Assembly (NCBI GenBank): GCA_905234795.1
Contig: CAJOIQ010000017.1
Location: 1-64,000, forward strand
DNA length: 64,000 bases
Reading direction: 5' to 3'
Origin: an uncultured Bacteroidales bacterium
GTDB lineage: Bacteria; Bacteroidota; Bacteroidia; Bacteroidales; UBA932
Shown here piece after piece: positions 1 to 11,533 of the stretch; the first letter of the stretch is position 1, and every line of letters begins with the position of its first letter. The translations under genes were made by a program, and so were the position numbers. The notes beneath the pieces are model-generated. The model had not been told where the DNA came from. It saw only the letters and a program-made list of their open reading frames with translations, and did not search any database.

Positions 1-336
1 GGCAATGATGGGTTTGCCTTCCCTAGTGAGGGAAAAGTAGAAGTCATAGTTGCCGTCGTGGCCGAACCTTTCCAGGAATTCGGCACCTTGCTTGGCGCAG
101 GCCAGCCAGGCCTCGTTCTTCTCTACCTTATTATATAGCATGGCGAACATCCAGACCTCCCGGCCCTGGAGCCACACAAACTTATCGGTGTCGAAGACAC
201 TGCCGTCCCGGTTCAGGCAGGTGAAATAACCGCCGCACGCCAGGTCCTGGGATTTCTCCAGCCAGAAAGGAAGCACACTTTGGTACAGTTCCTTGCTGTA
301 GCGCTGCGCCATTTGGTTAAAATCAGGCAAGTTCAT
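1..336 (-). CDS. N-acylglucosamine 2-epimerase family protein (3' part missing)
   Basis: The reverse strand from ATG 336 reads into the left edge, so only the first 112 residues are present. The N-terminus has YQSVLPFWLEKSQDL, then GGYFTCLNRDGSVFDTDKF and VWLQGREVWMFA, the hallmark opening of the AGE/renin-binding-protein (alpha/alpha)6 barrel family. These enzymes interconvert N-acetylglucosamine and N-acetylmannosamine or epimerise related sugars; the exact substrate cannot be told here. It is divergent from a ROK regulator followed by a DUF4434 lipoprotein and a NagX-like acyltransferase, which supports a role in amino-sugar or sialic-acid use. No signal peptide is seen, so it is cytoplasmic. 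Confidence 0.85.
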   Translation of the reverse strand, partial: MNLPDFNQMAQRYSKELYQSVLPFWLEKSQDLACGGYFTCLNRDGSVFDTDKFVWLQGREVWMFAMLYNKVEKNEAWLACAKQGAEFLERFGHDGNYDFYFSLTREGKPIIA

Positions 337-361
337 GGTTATTGTGCTCTAATGTACGCTG

Positions 362-369
362 CAAATATA
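362..369 (-). promoter_or_regulatory. -7 box of the epimerase gene
   Basis: TATATTTG on the minus strand, 25 nt upstream of the epimerase ATG. It matches the Bacteroidota -7 consensus TAnnTTTG. With the ROK promoter it makes this 162-bp gap a divergent control region. Confidence 0.55.
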
Positions 370-451
370 ACGATAATATAAAAAAAACCAAACTTTTTCA
401 CATTATATTTAGATTAGCGAAATACTTTTTAACAAATCATTAAAAAGATAC

Positions 452-482
452 TTGCATTTTCGTGCCCAATTCACTATCTTTG
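452..482 (+). promoter_or_regulatory. Promoter of the ROK regulator gene
   Basis: TTGC at 452-455 and TATCTTTG at 475-482, with a 19-nt spacer, fit the Bacteroidota -33/-7 promoter. The ATG follows 16 nt later. Confidence 0.65.
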
Positions 483-498
483 CGAAAAATAATCCGAC

Positions 499-1701
499 AT
501 GGAAACGTTTCCCGAGATTTCTGTCAGTCATTATGCGGCCGAGAAAAAAGCCATCCTGTCCCTTTGCAATAACCGGAAAGGGTATAGTATTGCCGATCTC
601 GCCAAACACCTGGATGCCAGCATCCCCAAGGTGACCCGCATCGTGACGGAGATGGTGGCCGACGGGTATCTGGTGGAACTGGGAAAGATTGAATCGTCCG
701 GCGGGCGGCGCGCCAGCCTGTTCGGCCTCAATCCCGATGCCGGCTTTTTTGTGGGCATCCACGTGGGGCACGCAGGACTCACAGTTGTCGTTACGGATTT
801 TCCGGGAAATGTGGTGCAGATGGTGGAAAACATCCCCTTCTTCCTGGAAAGCACAGAGGCTTCGGTGTACCAGATGTGCCAGATTGTGCAGTCTTGCCTG
901 AAGTCCCTCAAGGTGGATATGTCCAAAGTGGCGGCATATGGCGTAGACCTTACCGGCCGCGTCAATCACCAGACGGGCTACAGTTATTCCTATTTCATCA
1001 GTGAGCAGAAACCGCTCCGCACGTTGCTGGAACAGGAATTCGGCCGCACCGTCATTGTGGAGAATGATTCCCGGGCCATGGCCTGGGGAGAATATGTCTG
1101 CGGTGTGGCTGCCGACGAAGGAACCATCCTTTTCCTGAACGTAGGCTGGGGTCTGGGGATGGGTATGGTGCTGGACGGAAAACTGTTTTACGGGAAATCG
1201 GGCTTTTCAGGAGAAGTGGGCCATTTCCCTCTGCTGGACAATAACCAGTACTGCAGATGCGGAAAAATCGGCTGTCTGGAAACCGGGGCGTCGGGCCTGG
1301 CCCTGCACCGCCTGGTGATAGAGAAGCTTTCCCAGGGCCGGACGTCTGTTCTGTCCCCCGCCTTCAGGAAAGGAGAGGAAATCACACTGGACAGCATTCT
1401 GGAAGCCATAGCCAAGGAAGATGTTCTGGCTATAGAATGTATTGAGGAAATCGGCTCCATCCTGGGCCGTTCCCTGGCCGGCCTCATCAATATCTTCAAT
1501 CCGGACCTGGTCATTATTGGCGGACGCCTCAGCGTAACGGAACGATACCTGTTGCCACCACTCCGCAGCGCCGTCAATAAACTGTCCCTGAATATCGTCA
1601 ATAACGACACCCATATCAAAGTATCGCAACTGGGAAGGACGGCAGGGGCCATCGGCTCCAGTCTACTGGCCAAAAATCATTTGCTCGGAAATATTGAATA
1701 A
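499..1701 (+). CDS. ROK family transcriptional regulator (NagC/XylR type)
   Basis: The 400-residue protein has an N-terminal winged helix (about 15-75, AKHLDASIPKVTRIV) and a C-terminal ROK sugar-kinase-like domain. In the ROK part Asn189-Asp190 correspond to the sugar/catalytic site. The zinc site is visible as His242 with Cys252, Cys254 and Cys259 (CRCGKIGCLE). This is the layout of NagC/Mlc-type repressors that sense sugars or sugar phosphates. It faces an N-acylglucosamine 2-epimerase gene and precedes a DUF4434 lipoprotein gene by 5 nt, so it probably controls both sides of the locus. The inducer is inferred to be an amino sugar, not shown. Confidence 0.88.
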   Translation: METFPEISVSHYAAEKKAILSLCNNRKGYSIADLAKHLDASIPKVTRIVTEMVADGYLVELGKIESSGGRRASLFGLNPDAGFFVGIHVGHAGLTVVVTDFPGNVVQMVENIPFFLESTEASVYQMCQIVQSCLKSLKVDMSKVAAYGVDLTGRVNHQTGYSYSYFISEQKPLRTLLEQEFGRTVIVENDSRAMAWGEYVCGVAADEGTILFLNVGWGLGMGMVLDGKLFYGKSGFSGEVGHFPLLDNNQYCRCGKIGCLETGASGLALHRLVIEKLSQGRTSVLSPAFRKGEEITLDSILEAIAKEDVLAIECIEEIGSILGRSLAGLINIFNPDLVIIGGRLSVTERYLLPPLRSAVNKLSLNIVNNDTHIKVSQLGRTAGAIGSSLLAKNHLLGNIE

Positions 1702-1706
1702 AACAT

Positions 1707-2792
1707 ATGGAAAACCGCAGATCTTTCTTGAAAAAAGGGGCTCTGGCCGCTGCTGCCGCCCCGCTGCTGGCCACAGGCTGCAAGCCTTCCGGCAAGGATA
1801 AGTACGGCATCGACCTGGACACGTCGCTGGAAAGCACGCTCATCGTTCCCAAGAAGAACGCCCTGCCCATCACGGGCACTTTCCTGGACGAGATTTCCCA
1901 CGATATCCCGCACCAGAATTGGGGAGAGGCCGAATGGGACCGTGATTTCCGATACATGAAAGACATGGGGATCGACACGGTGATTGACATCCGCTGCGGT
2001 TACCGCAAGTTCATCACCTATCCCAGCCCGTATCTGCTCAAGAAGGGCTGCTATATGCCTTCCGTGGACCTCATTGACATGTTCTGCCGCCTGGCACAGA
2101 AGTACGGCATGAAATTCTGGCTGGGGCTTTATGATTCCGGCAAATACTGGGATACCGGCGACATGTCCTATGAAGTGGAAGCAAATAAATATGTCATTGA
2201 CGAAATCTGGGAACGCTACGGCTCCAAATACAAGAGCTTCGGCGGCTGGTATATTTCCGGCGAGATTTCCCGTGCCACCAAGGGCGCCATCGAGAGCTTC
2301 CGCACCATGGGACGCCAGTGCAAGGAGGTTTCCGGTGGTCTTCCCACGTTTATTTCTCCCTGGATTGACGGCAAGAAAGCTGTGGATGCCGCCGGCGGCA
2401 ACCTTACCAAGGAGCAGGCCGTGGGCATCGAGCAGCACGAGCGCGAGTGGAACGAAATCTTTGACGGCATCCACGAATATGTGGACGCCTGCGCCTTCCA
2501 GGACGGTCACATCGATTACGATGAGCTGGATGCCTTCTTCAGTGTGAACAAGAAACTGGCCGACCGTTACGGCATGCAGTGCTGGACCAATGCCGAGAGC
2601 TTTGACCGGGACATGCCCATCCGCTTCTTCCCCATCAAGTTTGACAAATTGCGCCTGAAACTGGAAGCCGCCAAGCGCTGTGGCTATGATAAGGCCATCA
2701 CTTTTGAATTCAGTCACTTCATGAGCCCTCAGAGTGCCTATCTTCAGGCTGGGCATCTGTATGACCGCTACCGCGAATACTTCGGCATATAA
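1707..2792 (+). CDS. DUF4434 domain lipoprotein, putative glycoside hydrolase-like
   Basis: 361 residues. The N-terminus RRSFLKKG followed by an alanine-rich hydrophobic stretch and LLATGC is a twin-arginine-like signal with a lipobox (Cys25), so the protein is probably exported folded and lipid-anchored. The rest matches the DUF4434 TIM-barrel-like family: GTFLDEI near 57, WDRDFRYMKDMGIDTVI, FWLGLYDSGKYW, GGWYISGEI and a late ITFEFSHFMSP. The family is thought to act on glycans but its reaction is not established. It lies 5 nt after the ROK gene and 1 nt before the acyltransferase gene, so it is part of that operon. Confidence 0.75.
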   Translation: MENRRSFLKKGALAAAAAPLLATGCKPSGKDKYGIDLDTSLESTLIVPKKNALPITGTFLDEISHDIPHQNWGEAEWDRDFRYMKDMGIDTVIDIRCGYRKFITYPSPYLLKKGCYMPSVDLIDMFCRLAQKYGMKFWLGLYDSGKYWDTGDMSYEVEANKYVIDEIWERYGSKYKSFGGWYISGEISRATKGAIESFRTMGRQCKEVSGGLPTFISPWIDGKKAVDAAGGNLTKEQAVGIEQHEREWNEIFDGIHEYVDACAFQDGHIDYDELDAFFSVNKKLADRYGMQCWTNAESFDRDMPIRFFPIKFDKLRLKLEAAKRCGYDKAITFEFSHFMSPQSAYLQAGHLYDRYREYFGI

Positions 2793-2793
2793 C

Positions 2794-3828
2794 ATGACTA
2801 AGCGCGTAGAATCCGTAGACGTCCTCCGGGGGCTCACCATGGCTTTCATGCTGGTGGTGGACAATCCTGGCGGAGTGGCGTTTGCGCCCCTGGAGCATGC
2901 CGACTGGAACGGATTCACGCCCACGGACTTTGTGTTCCCCGCCTTTGTGTTTGTGATGGGCGTGTCCATGTACCTGAGCCTGCGCAAGCAGGAATTCAGG
3001 CTGTCATGGAAAGTGCTCCGGCGCTTTGTTCTGCTGTTTGGCCTGGGTCTGCTGTGCAACTGGATAGGGAAGTGCGTGTGGAACGGCGCCATTGTGGGCG
3101 TGGAGAACCTGCGCATCCCGGGCGTGTTGCAGCGGCTGGCGCTTTGCTACGGAGTGTGCGCCCTGCTGGTGTGCACGGTGAAGCACCGCTGGCTGGGCTG
3201 GGTGGCCGGCGGCATCCTGGCCGCCTATTCGGCCATTCTGCTGCTGGGAAACGGCTATGTGCACGGCCCGGAGAATATCCTGGCCCGGGTGGATGCCGCT
3301 TTGCTGGGCTCTGACCATCTGTACAAGGCCGATAACGGAGTGGACCCGGAGGGGCTTCTTTCCACGCTGCCGGCCGTGGCGCATACCCTCATCGGCTTCC
3401 TGGTGGGGAAGATGCTCCTGGAGAAAGATTTCCGGAAGATGGATGCCGTGGGAACCCTCCTGCTGGCAGGCGGATTCCTGCTGAGTTTCCTGCTGCCCGT
3501 GAATAAAAAAGTGTGGTCTCCTTCCTTTGTGCTGGTTTGCTGCGGCGCGGCCACGCTGCTCCTGAGCCTGTTCCACTGGCTTATAGACGAGAAAGGGGTG
3601 TGGCAACATACTGGTTTTTGGAAAGCTTTTGGTTCCAACGCCATCCTGTGCTTTCTGCTGTGTGAAGTTCTGGTGTGGGGAATGCATCTGACCGGCTGGC
3701 ACGGGGCTGTCATGGGCGCCCTGGACAATAACGAATGGACGTCTCTCCTTTATGCCCTTTGTGGAGTACTGGTGGTTTATCTCCTGGTGCTTCCGTTATA
3801 TCGAAACAAAATATATATCAAATTGTAA
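2794..3828 (+). CDS. NagX-like membrane acyltransferase (HGSNAT/DUF5009 type)
   Basis: From ATG 2794, one base after the previous stop, the protein has 344 residues and about ten hydrophobic segments. It opens with RVESVDVLRGLTMAFMLVVDN and continues with GFTPTDFVFPAFVFVMGVSM, the signature of the COG4299/NagX family related to lysosomal heparan-alpha-glucosaminide N-acetyltransferase. Members sit in the inner membrane and are linked to transfer of acetyl groups onto amino sugars. The position in an epimerase/ROK/DUF4434 cluster fits an amino-sugar pathway. The substrate is not known. Confidence 0.8.
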   Translation: MTKRVESVDVLRGLTMAFMLVVDNPGGVAFAPLEHADWNGFTPTDFVFPAFVFVMGVSMYLSLRKQEFRLSWKVLRRFVLLFGLGLLCNWIGKCVWNGAIVGVENLRIPGVLQRLALCYGVCALLVCTVKHRWLGWVAGGILAAYSAILLLGNGYVHGPENILARVDAALLGSDHLYKADNGVDPEGLLSTLPAVAHTLIGFLVGKMLLEKDFRKMDAVGTLLLAGGFLLSFLLPVNKKVWSPSFVLVCCGAATLLLSLFHWLIDEKGVWQHTGFWKAFGSNAILCFLLCEVLVWGMHLTGWHGAVMGALDNNEWTSLLYALCGVLVVYLLVLPLYRNKIYIKL

Positions 3829-3829
3829 T

Positions 3830-4471
3830 ATGAAAAAGATTCTTGTCATTGCAGCGGCTTTGCTGCTTCTGGGATTCCAGGCCAACGCCCAGTTGGTGGT
3901 GGGTGGCGGTTATGCATTCTCCTCCGAGAAATCTACCGGCATTGACGGCACAACCCCTTTCCACGGTTTTTATCTGGGCGCCAACTACAGACTGCCTCTG
4001 GGCGCCGGTTTCGGTTTGGCGCCGGGTCTGTATGCCAGTTTCATGTTTCACAATGAGACGGCCGACGGCGGCAGCTCCATCATTGGCTACAACGCCATCG
4101 GCAGCGACCGTGAATTTGCCCTGAACTTGCCCGTGAAACTCACCTATACCCTGGATCTGGGCAACGACCGCGCCGTCTTTGCTTTCGTTGGCCCCGTTTT
4201 CCAGTTGGGTATCACCAACATGACCATCGCAAGCAGGTCGGGTAATTTAGGAATCATCAATGTACATGTGGGCGACAAAGTGAACAACTACGACGCCGAT
4301 AACGGCACCATGAACCGCTTCAACATCTATCTGGGCGGCGGCGTCGGCGTTCAGCTGGGAGATGTCGTTTTCCACATGAGCTACGACCACAGCCTGCTGG
4401 ACATTGACAAATCCACCAAGCACGTCACTTCCCGCGGCGGCTTCAAGCTGGGTGTGGGATTAGGGTTCTAG
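3830..4471 (+). CDS. Outer-membrane beta-barrel protein
   Basis: From ATG 3830 the protein has 213 residues. MKKILVIAAALLLLGF...ANA is a clear SPI signal peptide. The mature part alternates short hydrophobic strands with glycine-rich turns (LVVGGGYAF, FYLGANYRLPLGAGFGLAPGLYA, FNIYLGGGVGVQLGDVVFHMSYDHSLL) and ends GGFKLGVGLGF with a terminal Phe, as in outer-membrane barrels. About eight strands are likely (OmpW/OmpX or PorT-like fold). No catalytic motif is seen. Its last 12 bases overlap the convergent queH gene. Confidence 0.75.
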   Translation: MKKILVIAAALLLLGFQANAQLVVGGGYAFSSEKSTGIDGTTPFHGFYLGANYRLPLGAGFGLAPGLYASFMFHNETADGGSSIIGYNAIGSDREFALNLPVKLTYTLDLGNDRAVFAFVGPVFQLGITNMTIASRSGNLGIINVHVGDKVNNYDADNGTMNRFNIYLGGGVGVQLGDVVFHMSYDHSLLDIDKSTKHVTSRGGFKLGVGLGF

Positions 4472-5044
4472 GATACCTTGTGAAAACTCGCAGCCGCAGT
4501 ACAACTGGTTGTAAAAGTTCTCTTCTTTGATAATTTGGTTCCGGCGTTCCTGCAGCCCTCCCTTCCGCCAGTTTTGGGGCCACCAGGTGACGCCGGAAAC
4601 TTGTTCGCACGCCCAGATACCGGCCTCGTTTACCTGTTCCAGGCTTTTCCAGCGGGAACTGGCCAGGGTGGTGGTGAGCACCTCGAAACCATGGTCCGAT
4701 GCATACTGCGCCGCCCGTAACAGGCGGTACTTGAAACATTGCAGGCATCGGCTTCCGCGTTCCGGCTCATGCTCCAGGCCCACGGTGCAACCACCCCATT
4801 CGGTGTGGTCATACACGTCGTCCACTATCTCCAGGCCCCACTTGTGCGCATAACGGACACATTCGTTCAAGCGGTGTTCGTACTCCTCGAAGGGATAAAT
4901 ATTGGAATTGGAATAGAAGATGGTGGGCCGGATACTCCGTTCCATCAGGCATTCCACAATGGCACTGGAACAGGGAGCGCAGCACGCGTGAAGCAGCACG
5001 CGCGTTGCGCCGCCGGGCACTTCTATCTGAACGTTGGTCTTCAT
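4460..5044 (-). CDS. queH: Epoxyqueuosine reductase QueH
   Basis: 194 residues. It has the QueH (DUF208) pattern: LLHACCAPCSS near the N-terminus, NSNIYPFEEY, the CxxC of RCLQCFKYRL, and a C-terminal YCGCEFS. QueH reduces epoxyqueuosine to queuosine in tRNA anticodons using an iron-sulfur cluster and a second metal, and replaces QueG. No other queuosine gene is in the window. The promoter lies 7 nt before the ATG. Its 3' end overlaps the convergent barrel gene by 12 nt. Confidence 0.93.
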   Translation of the reverse strand: MKTNVQIEVPGGATRVLLHACCAPCSSAIVECLMERSIRPTIFYSNSNIYPFEEYEHRLNECVRYAHKWGLEIVDDVYDHTEWGGCTVGLEHEPERGSRCLQCFKYRLLRAAQYASDHGFEVLTTTLASSRWKSLEQVNEAGIWACEQVSGVTWWPQNWRKGGLQERRNQIIKEENFYNQLYCGCEFSQGILEP

Positions 5045-5047
5045 GGC

Positions 5048-5081
5048 TTTGCAAAGATAGGTGATTTATTTCGTATCTTTG
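5048..5081. promoter_or_regulatory. Divergent promoters for queH and the NhaC gene
   Basis: On the minus strand TATCTTTG (5059 to 5052) ends 7 nt before the queH ATG. On the plus strand TTTG at 5048 and TATCTTTG at 5074-5081, spacer 22, lead to the antiporter ATG at 5106. The two -7 boxes lie back to back within 30 bp, so the polymerases must compete for the same DNA. Confidence 0.6.
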
Positions 5082-5105
5082 CACAGTATAGACGAACAGT
5101 ATCTT

Positions 5106-6431
5106 ATGGCCATCAAGACAGAACCCCAGGAACATCGTACACCCAGCAGTAAGAAAATGAACGGTTGGCTGGCGCTGAGCCCGCTGTTCGTATTCCTGGC
5201 CGTGTACCTGGCCGGGTCGCTGGTGGCCCATGACTTTTACAAGGTGCCGGTGGCGGCGGCCTTCATTGTTGCATCCGGCTATGCCCTGCTCATTACGCGC
5301 GGGGTGGATAAGACCGACGACAAGATTGCCATTTTCTCCGAGGGCGCAGGCAACAAGAACGTGCTCATGATGATCTGGATCTTTGTGCTGGCGGGGGCTT
5401 TTGCCTCCACTGCCAAAGAGATTGGGGCCATCGACGCCACCGTCAATGCCACACTTCACATCCTGCCCGGGAACCTCATATACGCAGGATTTTTCCTGGC
5501 GGCCTGTTTCATTTCCATGGCCATCGGCACCTCTGTGGGTACTATTGTGGCGTTGGTTCCCATCGCCTCCGGCATTGCGGCCGAGACGGGAATCGGCCTG
5601 CCGTTCATGACGGCTATCATCGTGGGCGGCGCTTTCTTCGGGGATAACTTGTCGTTCATTTCCGACACCACCGTGGCTGCTACCAAGAGCCAGGGATGTT
5701 CCATGAAGGACAAGTTCCGCGTGAACCTGTGGATCGCGGCTCCGGCGGCCATCCTGGTCACCATCATCTATGTGGTGATGGGCCTTTCCGTGGAGGCCAA
5801 TCCTACCGCCGCGCCCGTGCAGTGGCTGGGGCTCATCCCGTATCTGCTGGTGATTGGTTTGGCGCTGGCGGGGATGAACGTGGTTACCGTGCTGGTGGTG
5901 GGAACCATCGTGAACGGCATTATCGGCTGGAGTACCGGTGCCTATGACTTTGTGGGCTGGATGGCTTCCATCGGCAGCGGTATCGGCTCCATGGGCGAAC
6001 TCATCATCGTGTCCCTGCTGGCCGGCGGTCTCCTGGAGATTATCCGCTACAACGGTGGCCTGCAGTTCATCATCGACGGCCTCACACGGCGCATTGCGGG
6101 CCGACGGGCAGCGGCGCTTTCCATCGCCGGGCTGGTTTCCCTGGTGAACGTGTGTACGGCCAACAACACTATTGCCATCATCACCGTGGGGCCCCTGGCC
6201 CGGCACATCACCGAGCGCTTCGGCCTGGATCCCCGCAAGACGGCCTCCATCCTGGACACCTTCTCCTGCCTGGTACAGGGGATCCTGCCCTACGGCGCCC
6301 AGATGCTCATGGCCGCGGGTCTATCCGGGGTGTCGGCGTTGTCTATTATAGGTAATCTGTATTATCCCTTCGCCCTGGGACTGATGGCGTTTGCCTCTAT
6401 TCTGCTGCGTTTCCCGCGGAAATATTCTTAG
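5106..6431 (+). CDS. NhaC family Na+/H+ antiporter
   Basis: From ATG 5106, chosen because it follows the promoter by 24 nt, the protein has 441 residues and about 11-12 membrane segments. The core FGDNLSFISDTTVAATKSQG and the later NVCTANNTIAII and GILPYGAQML match the NhaC/ion-transporter superfamily. Such proteins exchange sodium (or coupled organic ions) for protons across the inner membrane. Some relatives exchange malate/lactate or amino acids, so the ion is inferred. It is a single-gene unit followed by a double-hairpin repeat. Confidence 0.82.
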   Translation: MAIKTEPQEHRTPSSKKMNGWLALSPLFVFLAVYLAGSLVAHDFYKVPVAAAFIVASGYALLITRGVDKTDDKIAIFSEGAGNKNVLMMIWIFVLAGAFASTAKEIGAIDATVNATLHILPGNLIYAGFFLAACFISMAIGTSVGTIVALVPIASGIAAETGIGLPFMTAIIVGGAFFGDNLSFISDTTVAATKSQGCSMKDKFRVNLWIAAPAAILVTIIYVVMGLSVEANPTAAPVQWLGLIPYLLVIGLALAGMNVVTVLVVGTIVNGIIGWSTGAYDFVGWMASIGSGIGSMGELIIVSLLAGGLLEIIRYNGGLQFIIDGLTRRIAGRRAAALSIAGLVSLVNVCTANNTIAIITVGPLARHITERFGLDPRKTASILDTFSCLVQGILPYGAQMLMAAGLSGVSALSIIGNLYYPFALGLMAFASILLRFPRKYS

Positions 6432-6442
6432 TTGTTCGCGCT

Positions 6443-6547
6443 TAAAGCACACTTGTCAGCTTGAATCGGTGTTTTTGTGCTTTAGCCGGGGTTGAAATAG
6501 GGGTGTAAAGCACAAAAACAGCCTTGTAACGTGATTTCTGTGCTTTA
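6443..6547. repeat. 105-nt double-hairpin repeat, TAAAGCACA family, copy 1
   Basis: Two inverted-repeat hairpins: TAAAGCACA (6443) pairs with TGTGCTTTA (6476), and TAAAGCACA (6506) pairs with TGTGCTTTA (6539). Both loops are 24 nt and the gap between hairpins is 21 nt. A second copy with identical arm sequence and identical spacing lies at 32342-32446. It fills most of the gap between the NhaC gene and the hemerythrin regulator. Confidence 0.85.
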
Positions 6548-6570
6548 ACCACTGTCAAGGGAAAGGGAAC

Positions 6571-6601
6571 TTGCCAAGAATTGCAATTTATTGTATCTTT
6601 G
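6571..6601 (+). promoter_or_regulatory. Promoter of the hemerythrin-LuxR gene
   Basis: TTGC at 6571 and TATCTTTG at 6594-6601 with a 19-nt spacer. The ATG at 6610 lies 8 nt beyond the box, so the mRNA would be leaderless or nearly so. Confidence 0.6.
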
Positions 6602-6609
6602 TGTCCCAA

Positions 6610-7371
6610 ATGAAACCCCTGCCCCAACAACCCGTCGCAAGCCCGGCGATGAAGACGGCCGAATTCAGCATTGAGAAAGACCGTCTGCAGGACATCCTGG
6701 ACTCTTTGCGTGAAGGCCACCGTTATTACATGGATGTGATGGTGCCCGGCCTTGCGGCCAGCCTGGAGCGCATGACGGCCCCTTGCCGGGAGCATCAGCG
6801 GGAAATGTTCTGGAAGTTTTTTTCCGACTACAAAGAAGAACTGCTCACCCACTTTTCCTATGAGGAGAATGTGGTGTTCCCTTACATAGAGGCCATGCTC
6901 AATGACCGCCACAGCGGCCAGTATTCCATCGGCGAATATGAGCAGAACCACTCCAACGTGCAGGAGAAACTGGACGACCTCAAGAACCTCATCACCATGT
7001 ACCTGCCCAGGGAATGCCGGCAGGAGGACGCCAACCGGGTGCTCAATGACCTGTATGCGCTGGAACTGGACCTGAGGAAGCACACCTTCATCGAGGACGA
7101 TGTCCTCATCCCCGCGGCCAAAAAGCTGGAGGGACAGGTGGCGGCCAGCCGGGAGGAGAGTGACGAACTCAGCGCACGGGAGAAGGAAATCCTGGTGTGC
7201 GTAGCCAAGGGCATGCTGAACAAGGAGATTGCCGATACCTGCAACATCTCCATCAACACCGTCATCACCCACAGGAAAAACATCACCCGCAAGACCGGCA
7301 TCAAGACGGTGGCGGGCCTCACGGTGTATGCCCTGCTGAACAACCTGATAGACATGAATACCATAGAATAA
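6610..7371 (+). CDS. Hemerythrin-domain LuxR-type transcriptional regulator
   Basis: 253 residues from ATG 6610. Residues 15-175 form a hemerythrin/RIC-like four-helix bundle. Likely di-iron ligands are His81 and Glu85 (HFSYEE), His114 (QNHSN), and His158 and Glu162 (HTFIEDD), with His37 and His62 also available. Residues 187-250 are a LuxR/GerE helix-turn-helix (LSAREKEILVCVAKGMLNKEIAD, split here for the family signature SAREKEIL and NKEIA). A di-iron sensor of oxygen, nitric oxide or redox state joined directly to a DNA-binding domain is the natural reading. An alternative start is Met14 (6649). The apt gene follows after 4 nt. Confidence 0.82.
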   Translation: MKPLPQQPVASPAMKTAEFSIEKDRLQDILDSLREGHRYYMDVMVPGLAASLERMTAPCREHQREMFWKFFSDYKEELLTHFSYEENVVFPYIEAMLNDRHSGQYSIGEYEQNHSNVQEKLDDLKNLITMYLPRECRQEDANRVLNDLYALELDLRKHTFIEDDVLIPAAKKLEGQVAASREESDELSAREKEILVCVAKGMLNKEIADTCNISINTVITHRKNITRKTGIKTVAGLTVYALLNNLIDMNTIE

Positions 7372-7375
7372 AGCC

Positions 7376-7951
7376 ATGAACTACAACGAATTCATCAAAT
7401 TCTATCCCGACTTCCCCATCAAGGGCGTCAACTTCGTGGACATCATCCCTTTCCTGCAGGACAAAAAGCTGTTCCGCCATCTCACCGACGACCTGGCCGC
7501 CATGTGCGACGCTCCCAACGTGGCTGCCCCCGAGGCCCGCGGCTTCCTGTTCGCAGCCCCCATGCTGTATGCCCAGACTCACGTGGAGAACGTGATTCCG
7601 CTGCGCAAGAAGGGCAAGCTTCCCTTTGCCGAAGGAGACCTGGTCCAGGTGGAAATCATGAAGGAATATGGTCCGGACCACGTGTACTTCCGCCGCTCGG
7701 ACCTTGCCGCCTCCAAGCCCGTAGGGGACACCATCGAGATTACCTTCTTCGATGATATCCTGGCCACCGGCGGAACTTCCCTGGGTCTGGCCAAAGGCCT
7801 GAACGCCCAGACCGTCACCATCGACGGGAAACCCTACAAGGTGAAAGTAAAGGATTTTGTATTTCTGGTAGAGATTGACGACCTCCCCGGCCGCTCACGC
7901 CTGGAAGGCATCGCCCCGGTGAAGTCCCTCATCCACGTGACCGAGGGTTAG
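7376..7951 (+). CDS. apt: Adenine phosphoribosyltransferase-like enzyme
   Basis: 191 residues. FYPDFPIKGVNFVDIIPFL resembles the start of Apt, APEARGFLFAAPM the conserved Apt region, and FFDDILATGGTSLGLA the PRPP-binding loop (usually VDDLLATGGT). It would salvage adenine to AMP with PRPP in the cytoplasm. The protein is slightly longer than usual and diverges toward its C-terminus, so another purine base cannot be ruled out. It follows the hemerythrin regulator by 4 nt and overlaps the next, convergent gene by 4 nt. Confidence 0.82.
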   Translation: MNYNEFIKFYPDFPIKGVNFVDIIPFLQDKKLFRHLTDDLAAMCDAPNVAAPEARGFLFAAPMLYAQTHVENVIPLRKKGKLPFAEGDLVQVEIMKEYGPDHVYFRRSDLAASKPVGDTIEITFFDDILATGGTSLGLAKGLNAQTVTIDGKPYKVKVKDFVFLVEIDDLPGRSRLEGIAPVKSLIHVTEG

Positions 7952-8433
7952 CGGTTGGATTTGTAGTCGAACTGGTTGCCGTGCCAGGTCCAGGAGTGGA
8001 GCTTGTCTCCGTCACGGACCGATACTACCTGGCGGAACACGCGGATTTCCTTACCGTCCACGGGGTCTATCTGGGTGAGAGGAAGCCATTTCCCGCCGGA
8101 CAGTTTGTATAAGGAAAGGGCCACCCAGGAGCTGTTGCGCCGGGCCACCACAAATTCCGGAATACGGTTTCCGGTGAAGTCGTGGATGCCCACAACCACT
8201 TCTCCGCGCCCGCCTTCCAGCGGAGCCCCGTCCACATAGACGTCTCCGCCCTCTACCGTGGCCTGGAAGGTTTTGCCATCGGCCTGGAACTCCAGGGAGC
8301 CGGTGCGGCCGTAGAAATAGCTCTCCAGCCCGAAGATGAAGGTGCCGGAAGCATTGTCCGAGTACGTGCGGGTCTGGGCCCTGCCCAAAAGGCAGAAGAC
8401 GGTGCCCAGCAGTATGAACAAAAGTCTCTTCAT
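7948..8433 (-). CDS. Secreted protein of unknown function
   Basis: 161 residues with a signal peptide (MKRLLFILLGTVFCLLGRAQ). The mature part is beta-rich: FIFGLESYFYGRTGSLEF, then DVYVDGAPLEGGRGEVVVGIHDF, and a final HSWTWHGNQFDYKS. I do not recognise a family. The pattern, a signal peptide followed by small repeating strands with a phrase like IPEFVVARR, resembles periplasmic proteins that report on another polypeptide, but this is only an impression. The promoter lies 7 nt before the ATG. Confidence 0.6.
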   Translation of the reverse strand: MKRLLFILLGTVFCLLGRAQTRTYSDNASGTFIFGLESYFYGRTGSLEFQADGKTFQATVEGGDVYVDGAPLEGGRGEVVVGIHDFTGNRIPEFVVARRNSSWVALSLYKLSGGKWLPLTQIDPVDGKEIRVFRQVVSVRDGDKLHSWTWHGNQFDYKSNR

Positions 8434-8440
8434 ATGAAGA

Positions 8441-8473
8441 CAAAGATAAGGAAAATATAGCTAACTTTGCAAA
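8441..8473. promoter_or_regulatory. Divergent promoters of the secreted-protein gene and guaB
   Basis: Minus strand: TTTG (8473-8470), 21-nt spacer, TATCTTTG (8448-8441), 7 nt before the ATG at 8433. Plus strand: TAACTTTG at 8462-8469, 15 nt before the guaB ATG. The two promoters interleave. Confidence 0.55.
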
Positions 8474-8481
8474 AACACTGA

Positions 8482-11533
<3,052 letters not shown>

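Noticed and set aside
6443..6547. Intrinsic terminator for the NhaC gene.
   Set aside because: Arms lack GC and a T run; identical double structure at 32342-32446 shows a repeat.
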